Counted from the first letter of the stretch, positions 9,517-18,158 are shown. The stretch is DNA of 64,000 nt from an uncultured Bacteroides sp. (GCF_963678425.1 NZ_OY782855.1:992001-1056000), one strand, 5' to 3'. Notes: generated by a model from the sequence alone, not told the origin. Program-made: numbers and translations.

Positions 9517-10703
9517 TGATAACTGTTTTGAGGGGTAACCAATATTCCTGTATGCACGGAATAAAGGCCCAGTTCGACTCCTTTTTCAGGAGAAGATGAT
9601 ATTAGGCGAATAATATTCTCATAAGAATAGGAATCACTGTCATAAATAACGTGGGTAAACTTATTCTCCAAATGCTTAATTTCCAGATGCCCTTTAGGTT
9701 GTAAATGCTCATCGGCAACAAAATACCGATGCGGTCCTTTTAAACCGTTTTTATTGCAAAGAGCCCTTACTTCGTGGATCATACTTTTACTGCCCATCAC
9801 CAGAAAGGATAGTTCAGAAGCACTGTCTCTTTTTCCAGTAACAGGAAATAATTGTTTTGGCACTCTATTCAGAATAGCGACTAATGCGCGGAGGTAAATA
9901 CCAGCCTTCACAATGCAGGAAAAGAAAGTACTGTAGTGAGGATAATGTTTCCGGAAAAAGATTATCATGGCTTCATAAAAGACACATACATATTTAAATG
10001 AGTTTTTTTTCGTACTCTCTCCTTTGTAATGAATAATAGGAAACGGCAGATAGTGGTTTTCATACCCAGCCTCCGTAATACGGTAAGACAAGTCTATATC
10101 TTCACCATACATAAAGAAATCCTCATCCAGCAATCCGCATTTATCCAGTGACTTTTTTCGCAGAAGCATAAAAGCTCCAGCCAGAACATCAATGGAGTGG
10201 CTCTCGTTTTCATTGAGGTAACGGAGATGATATTTTCCCAGACAACGGGAATGGGGAAACAACTTACTGAGTCCGGTAAACTTATACAATGAAGTCATCG
10301 GAGCAGGAAATCCCCTTTTGCTCTCAGGCAGGAAGGTTCCGTCTCCGGTAATCATCTTCACCCCTGCTCCACCCACAGTAGGATGAGCATCCATAAAGTG
10401 AAGACAATCTGTTATTACATTTTCTCCCACAACCGTATCTGGGTTGAGTAACAACACATATTCTCCCAGGGAAAGAGCGATAGCCTGATTATTGGCACGT
10501 GCAAATCCCACATTTTCCTTGTTGGCAATAAAGCGCACCTCCGGAAAACGAGGAATAAGATATTCGAGTGAACCGTCTGTAGAAGCATTATCCACGACAA
10601 AGACTTCAGCCGGAAGCTGGCCTATTGCACGGAACAAAGAGCACAAACACAATTCAAGAAAGTGCTTCACATTATAATTGACTATAACTACAGACAGTTT
10701 CAT
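9513..10703 (-). CDS. Glycosyltransferase family 2
   Basis: GT-A fold transferase that adds sugars to cell-surface glycans. LSVVIVNYNVKHFLELC at the start, VVDNASTDGS (nucleotide-binding Asp), LLNPDTVVG (DxD-like) and the acceptor region GAFMLLRKKSLDKCGLLDED give a rhamnosyltransferase-like GT2 signature. The C-terminal ~100 residues form a second module (from about residue 300) with no obvious relative. The open frame extends to 10733, but that start would overlap the upstream gene; the ATG at 10703 sits 11 bp after its stop and directly before the first beta strand, so it is chosen (396 aa). Confidence 0.9.
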   Translation of the reverse strand: MKLSVVIVNYNVKHFLELCLCSLFRAIGQLPAEVFVVDNASTDGSLEYLIPRFPEVRFIANKENVGFARANNQAIALSLGEYVLLLNPDTVVGENVITDCLHFMDAHPTVGGAGVKMITGDGTFLPESKRGFPAPMTSLYKFTGLSKLFPHSRCLGKYHLRYLNENESHSIDVLAGAFMLLRKKSLDKCGLLDEDFFMYGEDIDLSYRITEAGYENHYLPFPIIHYKGESTKKNSFKYVCVFYEAMIIFFRKHYPHYSTFFSCIVKAGIYLRALVAILNRVPKQLFPVTGKRDSASELSFLVMGSKSMIHEVRALCNKNGLKGPHRYFVADEHLQPKGHLEIKHLENKFTHVIYDSDSYSYENIIRLISSSPEKGVELGLYSVHTGILVTPQNSYQ

Positions 10704-10713
10704 CGCTATTAAT

Positions 10714-11175
10714 TTAGAACTCTCCCTTATCAATGGCTTCGCCTATACGTAAAAAGATATTTTTCTTCTTTCCGCTGGCACGTCTGGTTTTCCCATGACC
10801 TTCAATTGGAATATCAAAACCGCCACATCTATAGGATCCGTTTTTAATCATTTGATAAATCACTCCCCAGTCCGGCAAACCACCCAGGTTACGATCATCA
10901 ATAAAAAGATCTGCTTTCAGTTTACGGGAATAACCTTTTCCACGGCCATGTTCTTCAGGGAAATTTCTGTTTTCAGCATAGAACTCCAGTCCGCGTTCTC
11001 TGCAAAACGCTATTGCTTCTTCCAGTAATTGTCCTTCACGAACACTCCACAGAATCAGGATGTGTTGTTCTTCCTGAAGTTTTTTCAATGTATCAATAGC
11101 AAAAGGTATTTCCTTTCCTATTTTAGGATATTCGTGTTCCACAATGGTCCCATCAAAATCGACAGCTATAATCAT
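10714..11175 (-). CDS. HAD-superfamily hydrolase-like protein (BT_0820-type)
   Basis: Small HAD-fold phosphatase-like protein, 153 aa. Motif I is IIAVDFDGTIVEHEYP, with the two Asp needed for catalysis; motif II is ILWSVREG and motif IV includes DLFIDDRNLGG. No cap domain. Its start overlaps the stop of the upstream membrane-protein gene (4 bp), and it precedes the glycosyltransferase, so it is in the same operon. Substrate unknown. Confidence 0.85.
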   Translation of the reverse strand: MIIAVDFDGTIVEHEYPKIGKEIPFAIDTLKKLQEEQHILILWSVREGQLLEEAIAFCRERGLEFYAENRNFPEEHGRGKGYSRKLKADLFIDDRNLGGLPDWGVIYQMIKNGSYRCGGFDIPIEGHGKTRRASGKKKNIFLRIGEAIDKGEF

Positions 11176-11636
11176 AGTTCCTTTTCTTTTTCTATAACCA
11201 GGTTCAACTCTTCACGCAATTTTTTCTCGCCCGGCAGGCAGAATATGGAAGCGGTAATTCCTATCAGGGCACAAAGACCTCCGATACTGTTCAGAGTCAT
11301 ATAATAAACAAATATATTCATATAAGTAACAACGGCAAGAAGCATGAGACGGATATTACTCCAGTGCTGATAGAGTTTTAGAGCCTTTTCAGCCCCGGCC
11401 TCTTTAATCTCCTTATCCAGTTTTACATTAAATATTTTCAATGAGAAAGGAATTAGGGCAATGGTAGTGAGAATACCTACTGTCTCCAGAATATATTGCA
11501 TACTGAAATCTGCAGCATAAGTTCCCTCAAGAAAAATATCCGACTGATATAAAACGACCAATATAACAGCGATGCAGATATAAAGTCCGTACTGTGCCTG
11601 CAAGATGCGGGTTACCGCTTTAATCTTTTTGTCCAT
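11172..11636 (-). CDS. Four-TM hypothetical membrane protein
   Basis: I do not recognise a named family. The 154-aa product has four hydrophobic stretches (about residues 15-33, 45-65, 95-115 and 118-135) and charged ends, so it is probably an inner-membrane protein with both termini in the cytoplasm. It overlaps the HAD gene by 4 bp and follows recR by 15 bp, so it is transcribed with them. Confidence 0.7.
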   Translation of the reverse strand: MDKKIKAVTRILQAQYGLYICIAVILVVLYQSDIFLEGTYAADFSMQYILETVGILTTIALIPFSLKIFNVKLDKEIKEAGAEKALKLYQHWSNIRLMLLAVVTYMNIFVYYMTLNSIGGLCALIGITASIFCLPGEKKLREELNLVIEKEKEL

Positions 11637-11651
11637 TTAGTTTCTTATTAA

Positions 11652-12269
11652 TTATACTGTTCCCGTAAAGAGTGTCCGGTTGGCAATGGAGCGTCCCAGA
11701 GTCACTTCGTCCGTATATTCAAGTTCGTCGCCGATAGAAATTCCTCTGGCTATAACACTTAACCTGACACTTGTCTTAGCCAGTTTGCGAAATATATAAA
11801 AGTTTGTCGTATCTCCTTCCATGGTAGAACTTAAAGCCAGAATTATCTCTTTCACTTCTCCTTCTTCCGCTCGTTTCACCAGACTTTCTATCTGAAGATC
11901 TCCCGGTCCGATGCCATCCATGGGCGAGATTACTCCGCCCAGCACATGGTACAATCCCTTAAACTGCTGAGTGGATTCCACTGCCATCACATCCCGAATA
12001 TTTTCCACTACACAGATAACAGAAGCATCCCGCAAGGGATTGGCGCAGATCTGGCAGGTATCTGTATCAGAAATATTGTGACATACCTTGCAATACTTCA
12101 CTTCCCTTTTCAGCGTAACGATAGCATTACCAAAAGCCTCAACGACTGACGATTCCTGACGTAAAAGATGAAGCACCAATCTCATGGCTGTCTTCTTGCC
12201 TATACCCGGCAATTTGGCAAATTCTCCTACTGCCTTCTCAAGCAATGCCGATGGATATTGTTGGTTCAT
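11652..12269 (-). CDS. recR: Recombination mediator protein RecR
   Basis: Acts with RecO (and RecF) to load RecA on SSB-coated ssDNA. Order of domains in 205 aa: N-terminal helix-hairpin-helix (FAKLPGIGKKTAMRLVLHLL), the C4 zinc finger CKVCHN...CQIC near residues 57-73, the Toprim domain (VICVVENIRDVMAVE), and the C-terminal ATP-type segment with ARGISIGDELEYTD. Full length. It is the first gene of a five-gene minus-strand operon. Confidence 0.97.
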   Translation of the reverse strand: MNQQYPSALLEKAVGEFAKLPGIGKKTAMRLVLHLLRQESSVVEAFGNAIVTLKREVKYCKVCHNISDTDTCQICANPLRDASVICVVENIRDVMAVESTQQFKGLYHVLGGVISPMDGIGPGDLQIESLVKRAEEGEVKEIILALSSTMEGDTTNFYIFRKLAKTSVRLSVIARGISIGDELEYTDEVTLGRSIANRTLFTGTV

Positions 12270-12314
12270 ATATACATTTCTCTATTGACATCGCAAAGAT
12301 AGAAAATAAATTCC

Positions 12315-12322
12315 TACCTTTG
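12315..12322 (+). promoter_or_regulatory. -7 box TACCTTTG for the Na+/solute symporter gene
   Basis: TACCTTTG fits TAnnTTTG and lies 20 bp before the ATG chosen at 12342. The nearest upstream TTG (12285) is 27 bp away, too far to be a standard -33 element. Confidence 0.5.
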
Positions 12323-12341
12323 CGCATTCAAATTGCAATTT

Positions 12342-13820
12342 ATGAACAGTTATTATATATTACTGACCATAGTTCTTTATTTCGGAATTCTGCTGATAAT
12401 AGCCCGCCTCACGGGAAGAAAAGGGGGCAGCAACGCTGCTTTCTTCAAAGGAGAAAATAAATCGCCATGGTATGTAGTATCTTTCGGAATGATTGGTGCC
12501 TCTATTTCGGGGGTAACTTTTGTTTCTGTTCCGGGAATGGTCAGGGGCATTGACATGACTTACATGCAGACTGCTTTTGGGTTTTTCTTCGGCTATCTGG
12601 TCGTTGCTCTCGTACTCCTGCCTATTTATTACAAGCTGAATCTGACAAGTATATATACCTATCTGGGAACGCGCATCGGCAACCGTGCCTATAAAACCGG
12701 AGCTTCTTTCTTCCTGCTTTCACGTATGGTGGGAGCTGCTGCCAAACTCTATCTGGTTTGCCTCATTCTATATACCTATGTGTTTCAGCAATGGCATGTT
12801 CCTTTCTGGAGTATTGCAGCGGTCACCGTCCTGCTTATCTGGCTTTACACCAAGAAAAGCGGAATTAAAACAATTATATGGACGGACACGGTGCTAACCT
12901 TCTGTCTGCTGGCAGCACTAGTCCTTATCATTACTGAAACGGTGCAGATTCTTCATCTGAATTTCGGAGGTGTGATATCCACCCTCCAGAGCAATGAACA
13001 CTTCCGGATTTTTGAATTCAACGACTGGCACAGCCGGCAGAACTTCTTAAAACAGTTCTTCAGCGGCATCTTCATAGTTATTGTTATGACTGGGCTTGAC
13101 CAGGACATGATGCAGAAAAACCTGAGTTGCAGGAATCTGAAAGAGGCTCAGAAGAATATGTACTGCTACGGATTTTCTTTTATCCCAGTGAACTTCTTAT
13201 TCCTTTGTCTGGGTATCCTGTTGCTGGTACTGGCTCAGAAAATGAATCTCACCTTGCCGGCACTGTCAGATGATATTCTTCCCATGTTTGCCGCACAGGG
13301 ATATCTCGGTCCTTCCGTGCTGATTCTCTTCTCTATCGGAATTATCGCAGCTTCGTTCAGCAGTTCAGATTCCGCACTCACCTCACTGACTACTTGTTTC
13401 TGTGTGGATATTCTGGGAATAGAGAAAGATAGTGAAGAGGTGGCCACAAGAAAACGACGCAGGGTACACTTCGGCATGTCTGTAATACTGGTACTGGTGA
13501 TTTGTATTTTCCAGATAGTGAACGATAAAAGTGTGATTGACGCTATTTATACAATAGCATCATACACCTATGGTCCGTTACTTGGCTTATTTGCCTTCGG
13601 ACTCTTTACCAGTCTGCAGCCAAAAGATAAATTTGTACCTTATGTAGCTGTTGCATCGCCCTTGATCTGTTATGCAACAAATCTGTTAGTGGAAAAATAT
13701 AGCGGATACAAGTTCGGTTATGAAATGCTGATGTTCAATGGAACATTAACTTTTGCCGGGCTGATCCTTATCTCAAAGAACAATAGAAATAAATTAAAAC
13801 AAGAAATATGGAAATCTTAA
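12342..13820 (+). CDS. Sodium:solute symporter (SSS family)
   Basis: Na+-coupled symporter with about 13 transmembrane segments across 492 aa. GMIGASISGVTFVSVPG near the N-terminus and SRMVGAAAKLYLVCLIL match SSS TM1-TM4, and the Na2-site region IIAASFSSSDSALTSLTT is well preserved. The open frame extends three codons further with a TTG at 12333, but the ATG at 12342 is the better start, following a TACCTTTG box. The stop lies inside the engB start (13 bp overlap), so the two are cotranscribed. Substrate unknown (sialic acid, amino acid and iodide branches all exist). Confidence 0.9.
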   Translation: MNSYYILLTIVLYFGILLIIARLTGRKGGSNAAFFKGENKSPWYVVSFGMIGASISGVTFVSVPGMVRGIDMTYMQTAFGFFFGYLVVALVLLPIYYKLNLTSIYTYLGTRIGNRAYKTGASFFLLSRMVGAAAKLYLVCLILYTYVFQQWHVPFWSIAAVTVLLIWLYTKKSGIKTIIWTDTVLTFCLLAALVLIITETVQILHLNFGGVISTLQSNEHFRIFEFNDWHSRQNFLKQFFSGIFIVIVMTGLDQDMMQKNLSCRNLKEAQKNMYCYGFSFIPVNFLFLCLGILLLVLAQKMNLTLPALSDDILPMFAAQGYLGPSVLILFSIGIIAASFSSSDSALTSLTTCFCVDILGIEKDSEEVATRKRRRVHFGMSVILVLVICIFQIVNDKSVIDAIYTIASYTYGPLLGLFAFGLFTSLQPKDKFVPYVAVASPLICYATNLLVEKYSGYKFGYEMLMFNGTLTFAGLILISKNNRNKLKQEIWKS

Positions 13821-14413
13821 GCGCAGAGTTCGTTATCAGCAATGCCGAAGCATCTAAATGCCCCAAGAGTACTTTACCCGAATACGCATTTATAGGACGT
13901 TCCAACGTGGGAAAATCCAGTCTGATAAATATGCTGACCAAACGCAAAGGGCTTGCAATGACCTCTGCTACTCCGGGAAAGACAATGCTTATTAATCACT
14001 TTATCATTAATGATGCCTGGTATATTGTCGATCTTCCTGGATACGGATATGCTCGTCGCGGAAAAGCCGGACAAGAAGGCCTACGTACATTGATTGAAGA
14101 TTATATCCTGGAACGGGAACAGATGACGAATCTTTTCCTGTTGATAGACAGCAGACTTGAACCTCAGAAGATTGATATGGAGTTTATGGAGTGGCTTGGA
14201 GAGAGCGGAGTACCCTTCTCCATCATCTTTACCAAAGCAGACAAGCTAACCTCGGGTAAGCTGAAAGACAACATCAACCGTTATGTGAGAAAGCTTCGTG
14301 ATCAATGGGAAGAGCTTCCCCCCTACTTCGTTTCTTCTTCAGAAAACAAACTGGGACGTATGGAAATTTTAGATTATATAGATAATATAAACAAGAGTAT
14401 TAATCAAAAGTAA
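13808..14413 (+). CDS. engB: Ribosome biogenesis GTPase EngB/YsxC (YihA)
   Basis: Essential GTPase of large-subunit assembly. G1 is GRSNVGKSS (30-38), G2 region SATPGKT, G3 DLPGYGYARRG, G4 TKAD, and G5 SS near VSSSENK. Full-length at 201 aa. It starts 13 bp inside the symporter gene and is followed 2 bp later by DUF4923 genes. Confidence 0.96.
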   Translation: MEILSAEFVISNAEASKCPKSTLPEYAFIGRSNVGKSSLINMLTKRKGLAMTSATPGKTMLINHFIINDAWYIVDLPGYGYARRGKAGQEGLRTLIEDYILEREQMTNLFLLIDSRLEPQKIDMEFMEWLGESGVPFSIIFTKADKLTSGKLKDNINRYVRKLRDQWEELPPYFVSSSENKLGRMEILDYIDNINKSINQK

Positions 14414-14415
14414 AA

Positions 14416-15030
14416 ATGAAAAGAAACAGTATTCTGATAGCAGCCTTATTGGGTATGCTAATCTTTTCGGGCTCAATGAAAGCCCAGTCTTTAGGAGACG
14501 TATTAAACAGTAAAACAGTTAATGACGCCGTAAACAAAGTAAGTGGTGCTGCCACAGTTACAAAACCTCAAAGCATAGTAGGTGTCTGGAAATACAAAGG
14601 AGCTGCCTGTGCTTTTGAAAGTGACAACGTGGTAACTAAAATGGGATCAAAGGTGGTAACTGACAAGATTGAACAGGAACTGGACAGCTACTGCAAGCAA
14701 GCAGGTTTCAATCCGGCTTCAAGCAACTTTATCTTCACTGCCAAAGGAACCTTTGTAAACACAGTGGGAACTCAGAAATTTACCGGAAGCTATACATACA
14801 ACAAAGCGAATGGTGCATTGGTGTTGAACTACCAGCAATTAACTGTGAGCATTAACGGAAACGTAAGTGCTCAGAACGGCACAACCTCTCTTCTTTTTGA
14901 TGCAAACAAAATGATGAAACTGATTTCTTCAATGAGCTCTAGCACTAGTGCAGAGGAAACTGTAAAGTCTATTTCTGCCATGCTCAACGAATGCAAAGGG
15001 GTAAAAGTTGGATTTAAAATTGGCAAATAG
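14416..15030 (+). CDS. DUF4923 family lipocalin-like secreted protein (copy 1)
   Basis: Exported protein with a signal peptide (about residues 1-22, cleavage near MKAQ-S) and an extracytoplasmic domain of about 180 aa rich in beta strands (IVGVWKYKGAACAFES, FTGSYTYNKANGALVLNY). I match it to DUF4923, which has a lipocalin-like fold and no established function. It begins 2 bp after engB and is followed 2 bp later by a paralog, so engB and both copies form one transcript. Confidence 0.85.
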   Translation: MKRNSILIAALLGMLIFSGSMKAQSLGDVLNSKTVNDAVNKVSGAATVTKPQSIVGVWKYKGAACAFESDNVVTKMGSKVVTDKIEQELDSYCKQAGFNPASSNFIFTAKGTFVNTVGTQKFTGSYTYNKANGALVLNYQQLTVSINGNVSAQNGTTSLLFDANKMMKLISSMSSSTSAEETVKSISAMLNECKGVKVGFKIGK

Positions 15031-15032
15031 TT

Positions 15033-15635
15033 ATGAAACGGAATAGTATTCTGATAGCTTGCTTGTTGCTGGTCATTTCGGGATCCATGAAAGCCCAGAA
15101 TATTTCTATAGGCGATATTTTGAATAGCAAAACCCTCAGCGGAATTGCCGATGCAGTGACGGGAACCTCAACTACATCTGTTGATATTACCGGTACATGG
15201 AAGTATAAAGGAACGTCATGTGCTCTGAAGAGTGAGGATGTAGTGAAGAAGATTGGTGCAGCCGTAGCTACTTCTGCCTTGGAAAAGAAGATGAATACAC
15301 AGTGCGCCAAAGTGGGTATAAAGGCAGGTGCATGTAACTTTACCTTTAACACCGACGGATCGTTCATCACTACCGTAGGCAAAAAGAGTTATTCCGGCAC
15401 TTATACCTTTGACAAAAGCACTGGTTCAATGGTTTTAAGTTATCTTCAGTTGATGAATCTGAATGCAACCGTAGCTACAAGTGGAAGTGACATTTCCCTT
15501 CTTTTTGAAGCCAGTAAGCTAATGAAACTACTTTCTTACCTGAGCAAAACCAGCACAAAAAGCAGTATAAAAACAATCTCGTCCATCCTTAATCAGTACG
15601 ATGGCGTAAAGATTGGATTTAAACTAGAAAAGTAA
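15033..15635 (+). CDS. DUF4923 family lipocalin-like secreted protein (copy 2)
   Basis: Tandem paralog of the preceding gene: the first eight residues are the same (MKRNSILI), the signal peptide is similar and the domain keeps TWKYKGTSCALKSEDV, YSGTYTFDKSTGSMVL and a common C-terminal end (KIGFKLEK versus KVGFKIGK). Overall divergence is large, so the duplication is not recent. Product is secreted to the periplasm or outer surface; function unknown. Confidence 0.85.
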   Translation: MKRNSILIACLLLVISGSMKAQNISIGDILNSKTLSGIADAVTGTSTTSVDITGTWKYKGTSCALKSEDVVKKIGAAVATSALEKKMNTQCAKVGIKAGACNFTFNTDGSFITTVGKKSYSGTYTFDKSTGSMVLSYLQLMNLNATVATSGSDISLLFEASKLMKLLSYLSKTSTKSSIKTISSILNQYDGVKIGFKLEK

Positions 15636-15661
15636 ACAAAGATTCCTTGAAAGATTCTTTG

Positions 15662-15748
15662 TTTGATATATATCTAAGCACTCTTTAGATATACATCTAA
15701 GGTATCGTTTGATATACATCTAAAGTAGTCTTTGATATATATCAAACG
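15662..15748. repeat. Four-unit 23-bp array of near-palindromic GATATAYATC cores
   Basis: Cores GATATATATC, GATATACATC, GATATACATC and GATATATATC begin at 15665, 15688, 15711 and 15734, an exact 23-bp period. Each is flanked by TTT or TTA and TAA or AAA to give near-palindromes of about 16 bp, such as TTTGATATATATCAAA (15731-15746). The 13-nt spacers outside the cores differ. It sits between the DUF4923 stop and the nitroreductase stop. Confidence 0.9.
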
Positions 15749-15825
15749 ATCTTTTTATCTGGAACTTTTATATCTTTTATATCGAGCTTAAAAAAATTCT
15801 TCTTTAGAAGTAAAAAGTCTCTTCC

Positions 15826-16365
15826 TTAGTACTTATTATAAGAGATCACTTTGCCTTTTTCTTTTCGTATTTTCCCCCTTTTAGGTTTAATAGAATAACC
15901 AATGGTTATATCGAGAATTAATCGTTTATTAGAGGGAATACCCACTAACGATTTAATCTCTTTCTCATCAAACCAGCCCAGAATGCAGGAACCCAATCCT
16001 TCACTTTCGGCGGCCAGAGTTATATGAGCCGTAGCAATTCCCAGATCAACGAGCGGAAAATGCTTGTTCTTCACTTTACCTCCCAACAGAGAAGTGATAT
16101 TTGCCGACTCTTCCACTACCAGAATATGCACAGGAGCATCCTTGGCAAACTTATTCATTCCCATTCCTGAAGCAGCTTTCCCCACTTTCTTTGAAAGTTC
16201 TTTGTCTGTTACCACCACGAATCTCCAGGGCTGTGCATTACAGGCCGAAGGAGCCAGGCGAGCAGCTTCGAGTATGCGTTCCAGTTTTTCCGGTTCCACA
16301 TCACGCGTAGTGTCATAAGCCCGATCGCTCTGACGGGATTTGACCAACTCCAGAAAATCATTCAT
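15826..16365 (-). CDS. Nitroreductase family protein
   Basis: FMN-dependent oxidoreductase of the NfsB/FRase I fold, 179 aa. The FMN-phosphate binding region SRQSDRAYDTTRDVEP and the signature ARLAPSACNAQPWRFVVV are intact, and the C-terminal half includes GLGSCILGWFDEKEIK. Such proteins reduce nitroaromatics, quinones or enoates. Isolated; the riboflavin synthase gene is 41 bp upstream on the same strand. Confidence 0.92.
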   Translation of the reverse strand: MNDFLELVKSRQSDRAYDTTRDVEPEKLERILEAARLAPSACNAQPWRFVVVTDKELSKKVGKAASGMGMNKFAKDAPVHILVVEESANITSLLGGKVKNKHFPLVDLGIATAHITLAAESEGLGSCILGWFDEKEIKSLVGIPSNKRLILDITIGYSIKPKRGKIRKEKGKVISYNKY

Positions 16366-16406
16366 TGTTCTATGGTTTTGAAGGATTATTTATTTTGCAT
16401 TGGAGA

Positions 16407-17009
16407 TTACTTATATTGAATCATCCGGCTGATATACTTGCCGATAATATCAAACTCCAGATTAACAATGGTGCCAACCTTAAAAGTATGAAAGTTTGTA
16501 TATTCGTAAGTATAAGGAATGATATTCACCTGGAAAGTATCTTCTGTAGGATTACAAACCGTGAGGCTCACACCATTCACCGTAACCGAACCTTTATCTA
16601 CTGTAATGTATCCACGCTTTGCCATTTCCTTATCAAAAGCATACTTAAAAGTGTACGTCCAGCTTCCGTCGGCATCTTCAACAGCCACACAAGTTGCAGT
16701 CTGATCCACATGTCCCTGAACAATATGTCCGTCCAGACGGCCATTCATCATCATACTTCTTTCCACGTTCACCTTATCGCCTGCTTTAAACAAACCAATA
16801 TTGGAACGATCTATGGTTTCCTTCATGGCAGTTACAGTATATGTGTCGTCCGTTTTGCTCACTACCGTAAGACAAACACCGTTGTGAGACACGCTCTGAT
16901 CTATCTTAAGTTCGTTAACGAACGAGCACTTCATGGTAATGTGTAGGTTTTCGCGGTCTTTAACCACAGCCACTACTTCAGCATATTCTTCAATGATTCC
17001 TGAAAACAT
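16407..17009 (-). CDS. ribE: Riboflavin synthase, alpha chain
   Basis: Dismutates two 6,7-dimethyl-8-ribityllumazine to riboflavin. The two homologous lumazine-binding repeats are evident: N-terminal MFSGIIEEYAEV and HNGVCLTV, then GHIVQGHVDQTATC and VNGVSLTV in the second. Length 200 aa is normal. The nitroreductase (an FMN enzyme) lies downstream on the same strand, so the pair may be one transcript. No FMN riboswitch was visible upstream. Confidence 0.96.
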   Translation of the reverse strand: MFSGIIEEYAEVVAVVKDRENLHITMKCSFVNELKIDQSVSHNGVCLTVVSKTDDTYTVTAMKETIDRSNIGLFKAGDKVNVERSMMMNGRLDGHIVQGHVDQTATCVAVEDADGSWTYTFKYAFDKEMAKRGYITVDKGSVTVNGVSLTVCNPTEDTFQVNIIPYTYEYTNFHTFKVGTIVNLEFDIIGKYISRMIQYK

Positions 17010-17272
17010 AATCTTTAGTTATTAATGTTACGGGGGTAAAAATACAAAGAAATTACGAAAAGAGAAGAAGGTTGACTTGTTTAATTGTGAAAGTTGAATT
17101 TCCGCCCGCCTATGAAGCTGTCGCAATCTGCATATACAATGGAAATAAGAGAAAAAACTTGTAGCAGCCACAAAATAAACGTAGACTGACTGATCGGTTA
17201 TAAAACGAAGGTTTCAATGCAGCCGGAAACAATCCGCTGATTCTGCCTGATTATAGCGGTTAAGTTATGGGC
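17010..17272. other. Intergenic region upstream of riboflavin synthase
   Basis: About 260 bp with no gene seen. It must hold the ribE promoter; no strong TAnnTTTG box was found. A weak inverted repeat (CCGCT at 17236 with AGCGG at 17255) is present but too small to interpret. Confidence 0.4.
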
Positions 17273-17338
17273 AAAAAAAAGGAGTCACGCCTGACTCCAA
17301 CCTTTGTTAACCTTAAATCTAATACTATGAAAAACACA
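17273..17338 (-). ncRNA. Putative small RNA, family copy A
   Basis: Minus-strand copy of a four-member family. A TACCTTTG -7 box (17343-17350) precedes a transcript of about 65 nt whose 57-nt body is base-for-base identical to the plus-strand copies at 18070, 19015 and 19260. It ends in a 7-bp terminator stem (GGAGTCAGGCGTGACTCC, 17281-17298) and eight T (17273-17280). The start is estimated, as no transcript data were available. The body holds two direct AAGGTT repeats separated by AACA, which could be single-stranded pairing regions. Confidence 0.75.
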
Positions 17339-17342
17339 GTTG

Positions 17343-17407
17343 CAAAGGTACGGACTTTTGCAACATCTCCAAACATTTACCAAGGAAAAGTATGTTTCAT
17401 AACATAC
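17343..17407 (-). promoter_or_regulatory. Promoter and dyad of sRNA copy A
   Basis: On the minus strand: -33 TTTG (17370-17373), a 19-bp spacer, then -7 TACCTTTG (17343-17350). Upstream is the inverted repeat GTATGTT-ATGA-AACATAC (17390-17407), a perfect 7-bp dyad centred 48.5 bp from the first base of the -7 box, the same distance as in the other three copies. Confidence 0.7.
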
Positions 17408-17432
17408 TTTAATATTTGTAGATTCAAAATGT

Positions 17433-17927
17433 TTATTTTTTATAGACGAAACACATGGCATCTTCCCACTCTTTTCTCTTGGTTTCAAAGTTCTTCATCG
17501 CATTTGCCGGACTAGTGGAAGGCATTACCCGATATTCTATTCCCGGTAACTGTCCATAAGCTTTCAGAAAGTACTTATAACTATTCTGTCCATTGAATAT
17601 AAGCATCCGTACATTGGGGTACTCTTTAAGCAGAGCCGGAAAATCATTGAATGATTCCTCTTTGATATTACTGTCCAGGCTCCCCTGACGCTTACAGGAA
17701 GCCAGAATATCCCATAGTCCGATACCATGACACCTGGCCGTAGCAACTTTATCTTCGTAATTCAACGGCACGCGACTGCCTTCAAAAACAGAAAAAAGAA
17801 TCTTCCAGAACTGATTTCTGGGATTTCCGTAATATTCACTGAAACGAAGAGAATCCACACTAGGCATTGTGCCCACTACCACACGAGTGGTATCTTTATC
17901 TATAATCGGAGAAAAACAATTTATCAT
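17433..17927 (-). CDS. DNA-deoxyinosine glycosylase (uracil-DNA glycosylase superfamily)
   Basis: Base-excision repair enzyme likely to remove hypoxanthine or uracil from DNA. The family-6-like core is visible: VVVGTMPSVDSLRFSEYYG, then NPRNQFWKIL, IGLWDILASCKR and, at the C-terminus, VMPSTSPANAMKNFETKRKEW. The frame runs to 17996, but the ATG at 17927 (MINCFSPIIDKDT) is preferred because it gives the family's usual N-terminus (164 aa) and the longer version would begin inside the region upstream of sRNA copy B. Assignment within the superfamily (hypoxanthine glycosylase rather than Mug) is by motif recall. Confidence 0.82.
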   Translation of the reverse strand: MINCFSPIIDKDTTRVVVGTMPSVDSLRFSEYYGNPRNQFWKILFSVFEGSRVPLNYEDKVATARCHGIGLWDILASCKRQGSLDSNIKEESFNDFPALLKEYPNVRMLIFNGQNSYKYFLKAYGQLPGIEYRVMPSTSPANAMKNFETKRKEWEDAMCFVYKK

Positions 17928-18001
17928 CTCATTAATATCATACCCATTTCCGTACTCACCATTTTGCAATATTAAACATTTGAGAATACAAAACATTAAT
18001 T

Positions 18002-18065
18002 CATGTTATAAAACATACATTTTTCATCAAAACACTTGCAGGTTTCCTAAAATGCCGTACCTTTG
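18002..18065 (+). promoter_or_regulatory. Promoter and dyad of sRNA copy B
   Basis: CTTG at the -33 position, a 19-bp spacer, then -7 TACCTTTG (18058-18065). The inverted repeat CATGTT-ATAA-AACATA (18002-18017, five of six arm pairs matched) is centred 48.5 bp before the -7 box. Confidence 0.7.
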
Positions 18066-18069
18066 CAAC

Positions 18070-18134
18070 GTGTTTTTCATAGTATTAGATTTAAGGTTAA
18101 CAAAGGTTGGAGTCAGGCGTGACTCCTTTTTTTT
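18070..18134 (+). ncRNA. Putative small RNA, family copy B
   Basis: Begins a few bases after a TACCTTTG box (18058-18065) and carries the invariant 57-nt body shared by all four copies. It ends with stem-loop GGAGTCA-GGCG-TGACTCC (18109-18126) and eight T (18127-18134). Flanked by the glycosylase gene (divergent) and the stop of the unknown gene at 18159. Confidence 0.78.
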
Positions 18135-18158
18135 GCCTGCAACTCTGACAGGCTGATT

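Noticed and set aside
12285..12322. Full -33/-7 promoter for the symporter
   Set aside because: The TTG at 12285 is 27 bp from the -7 box, outside the usual 19-21 bp.
17010..17272. FMN riboswitch before riboflavin synthase
   Set aside because: The conserved RFN motif was not found in either orientation in the leader region.
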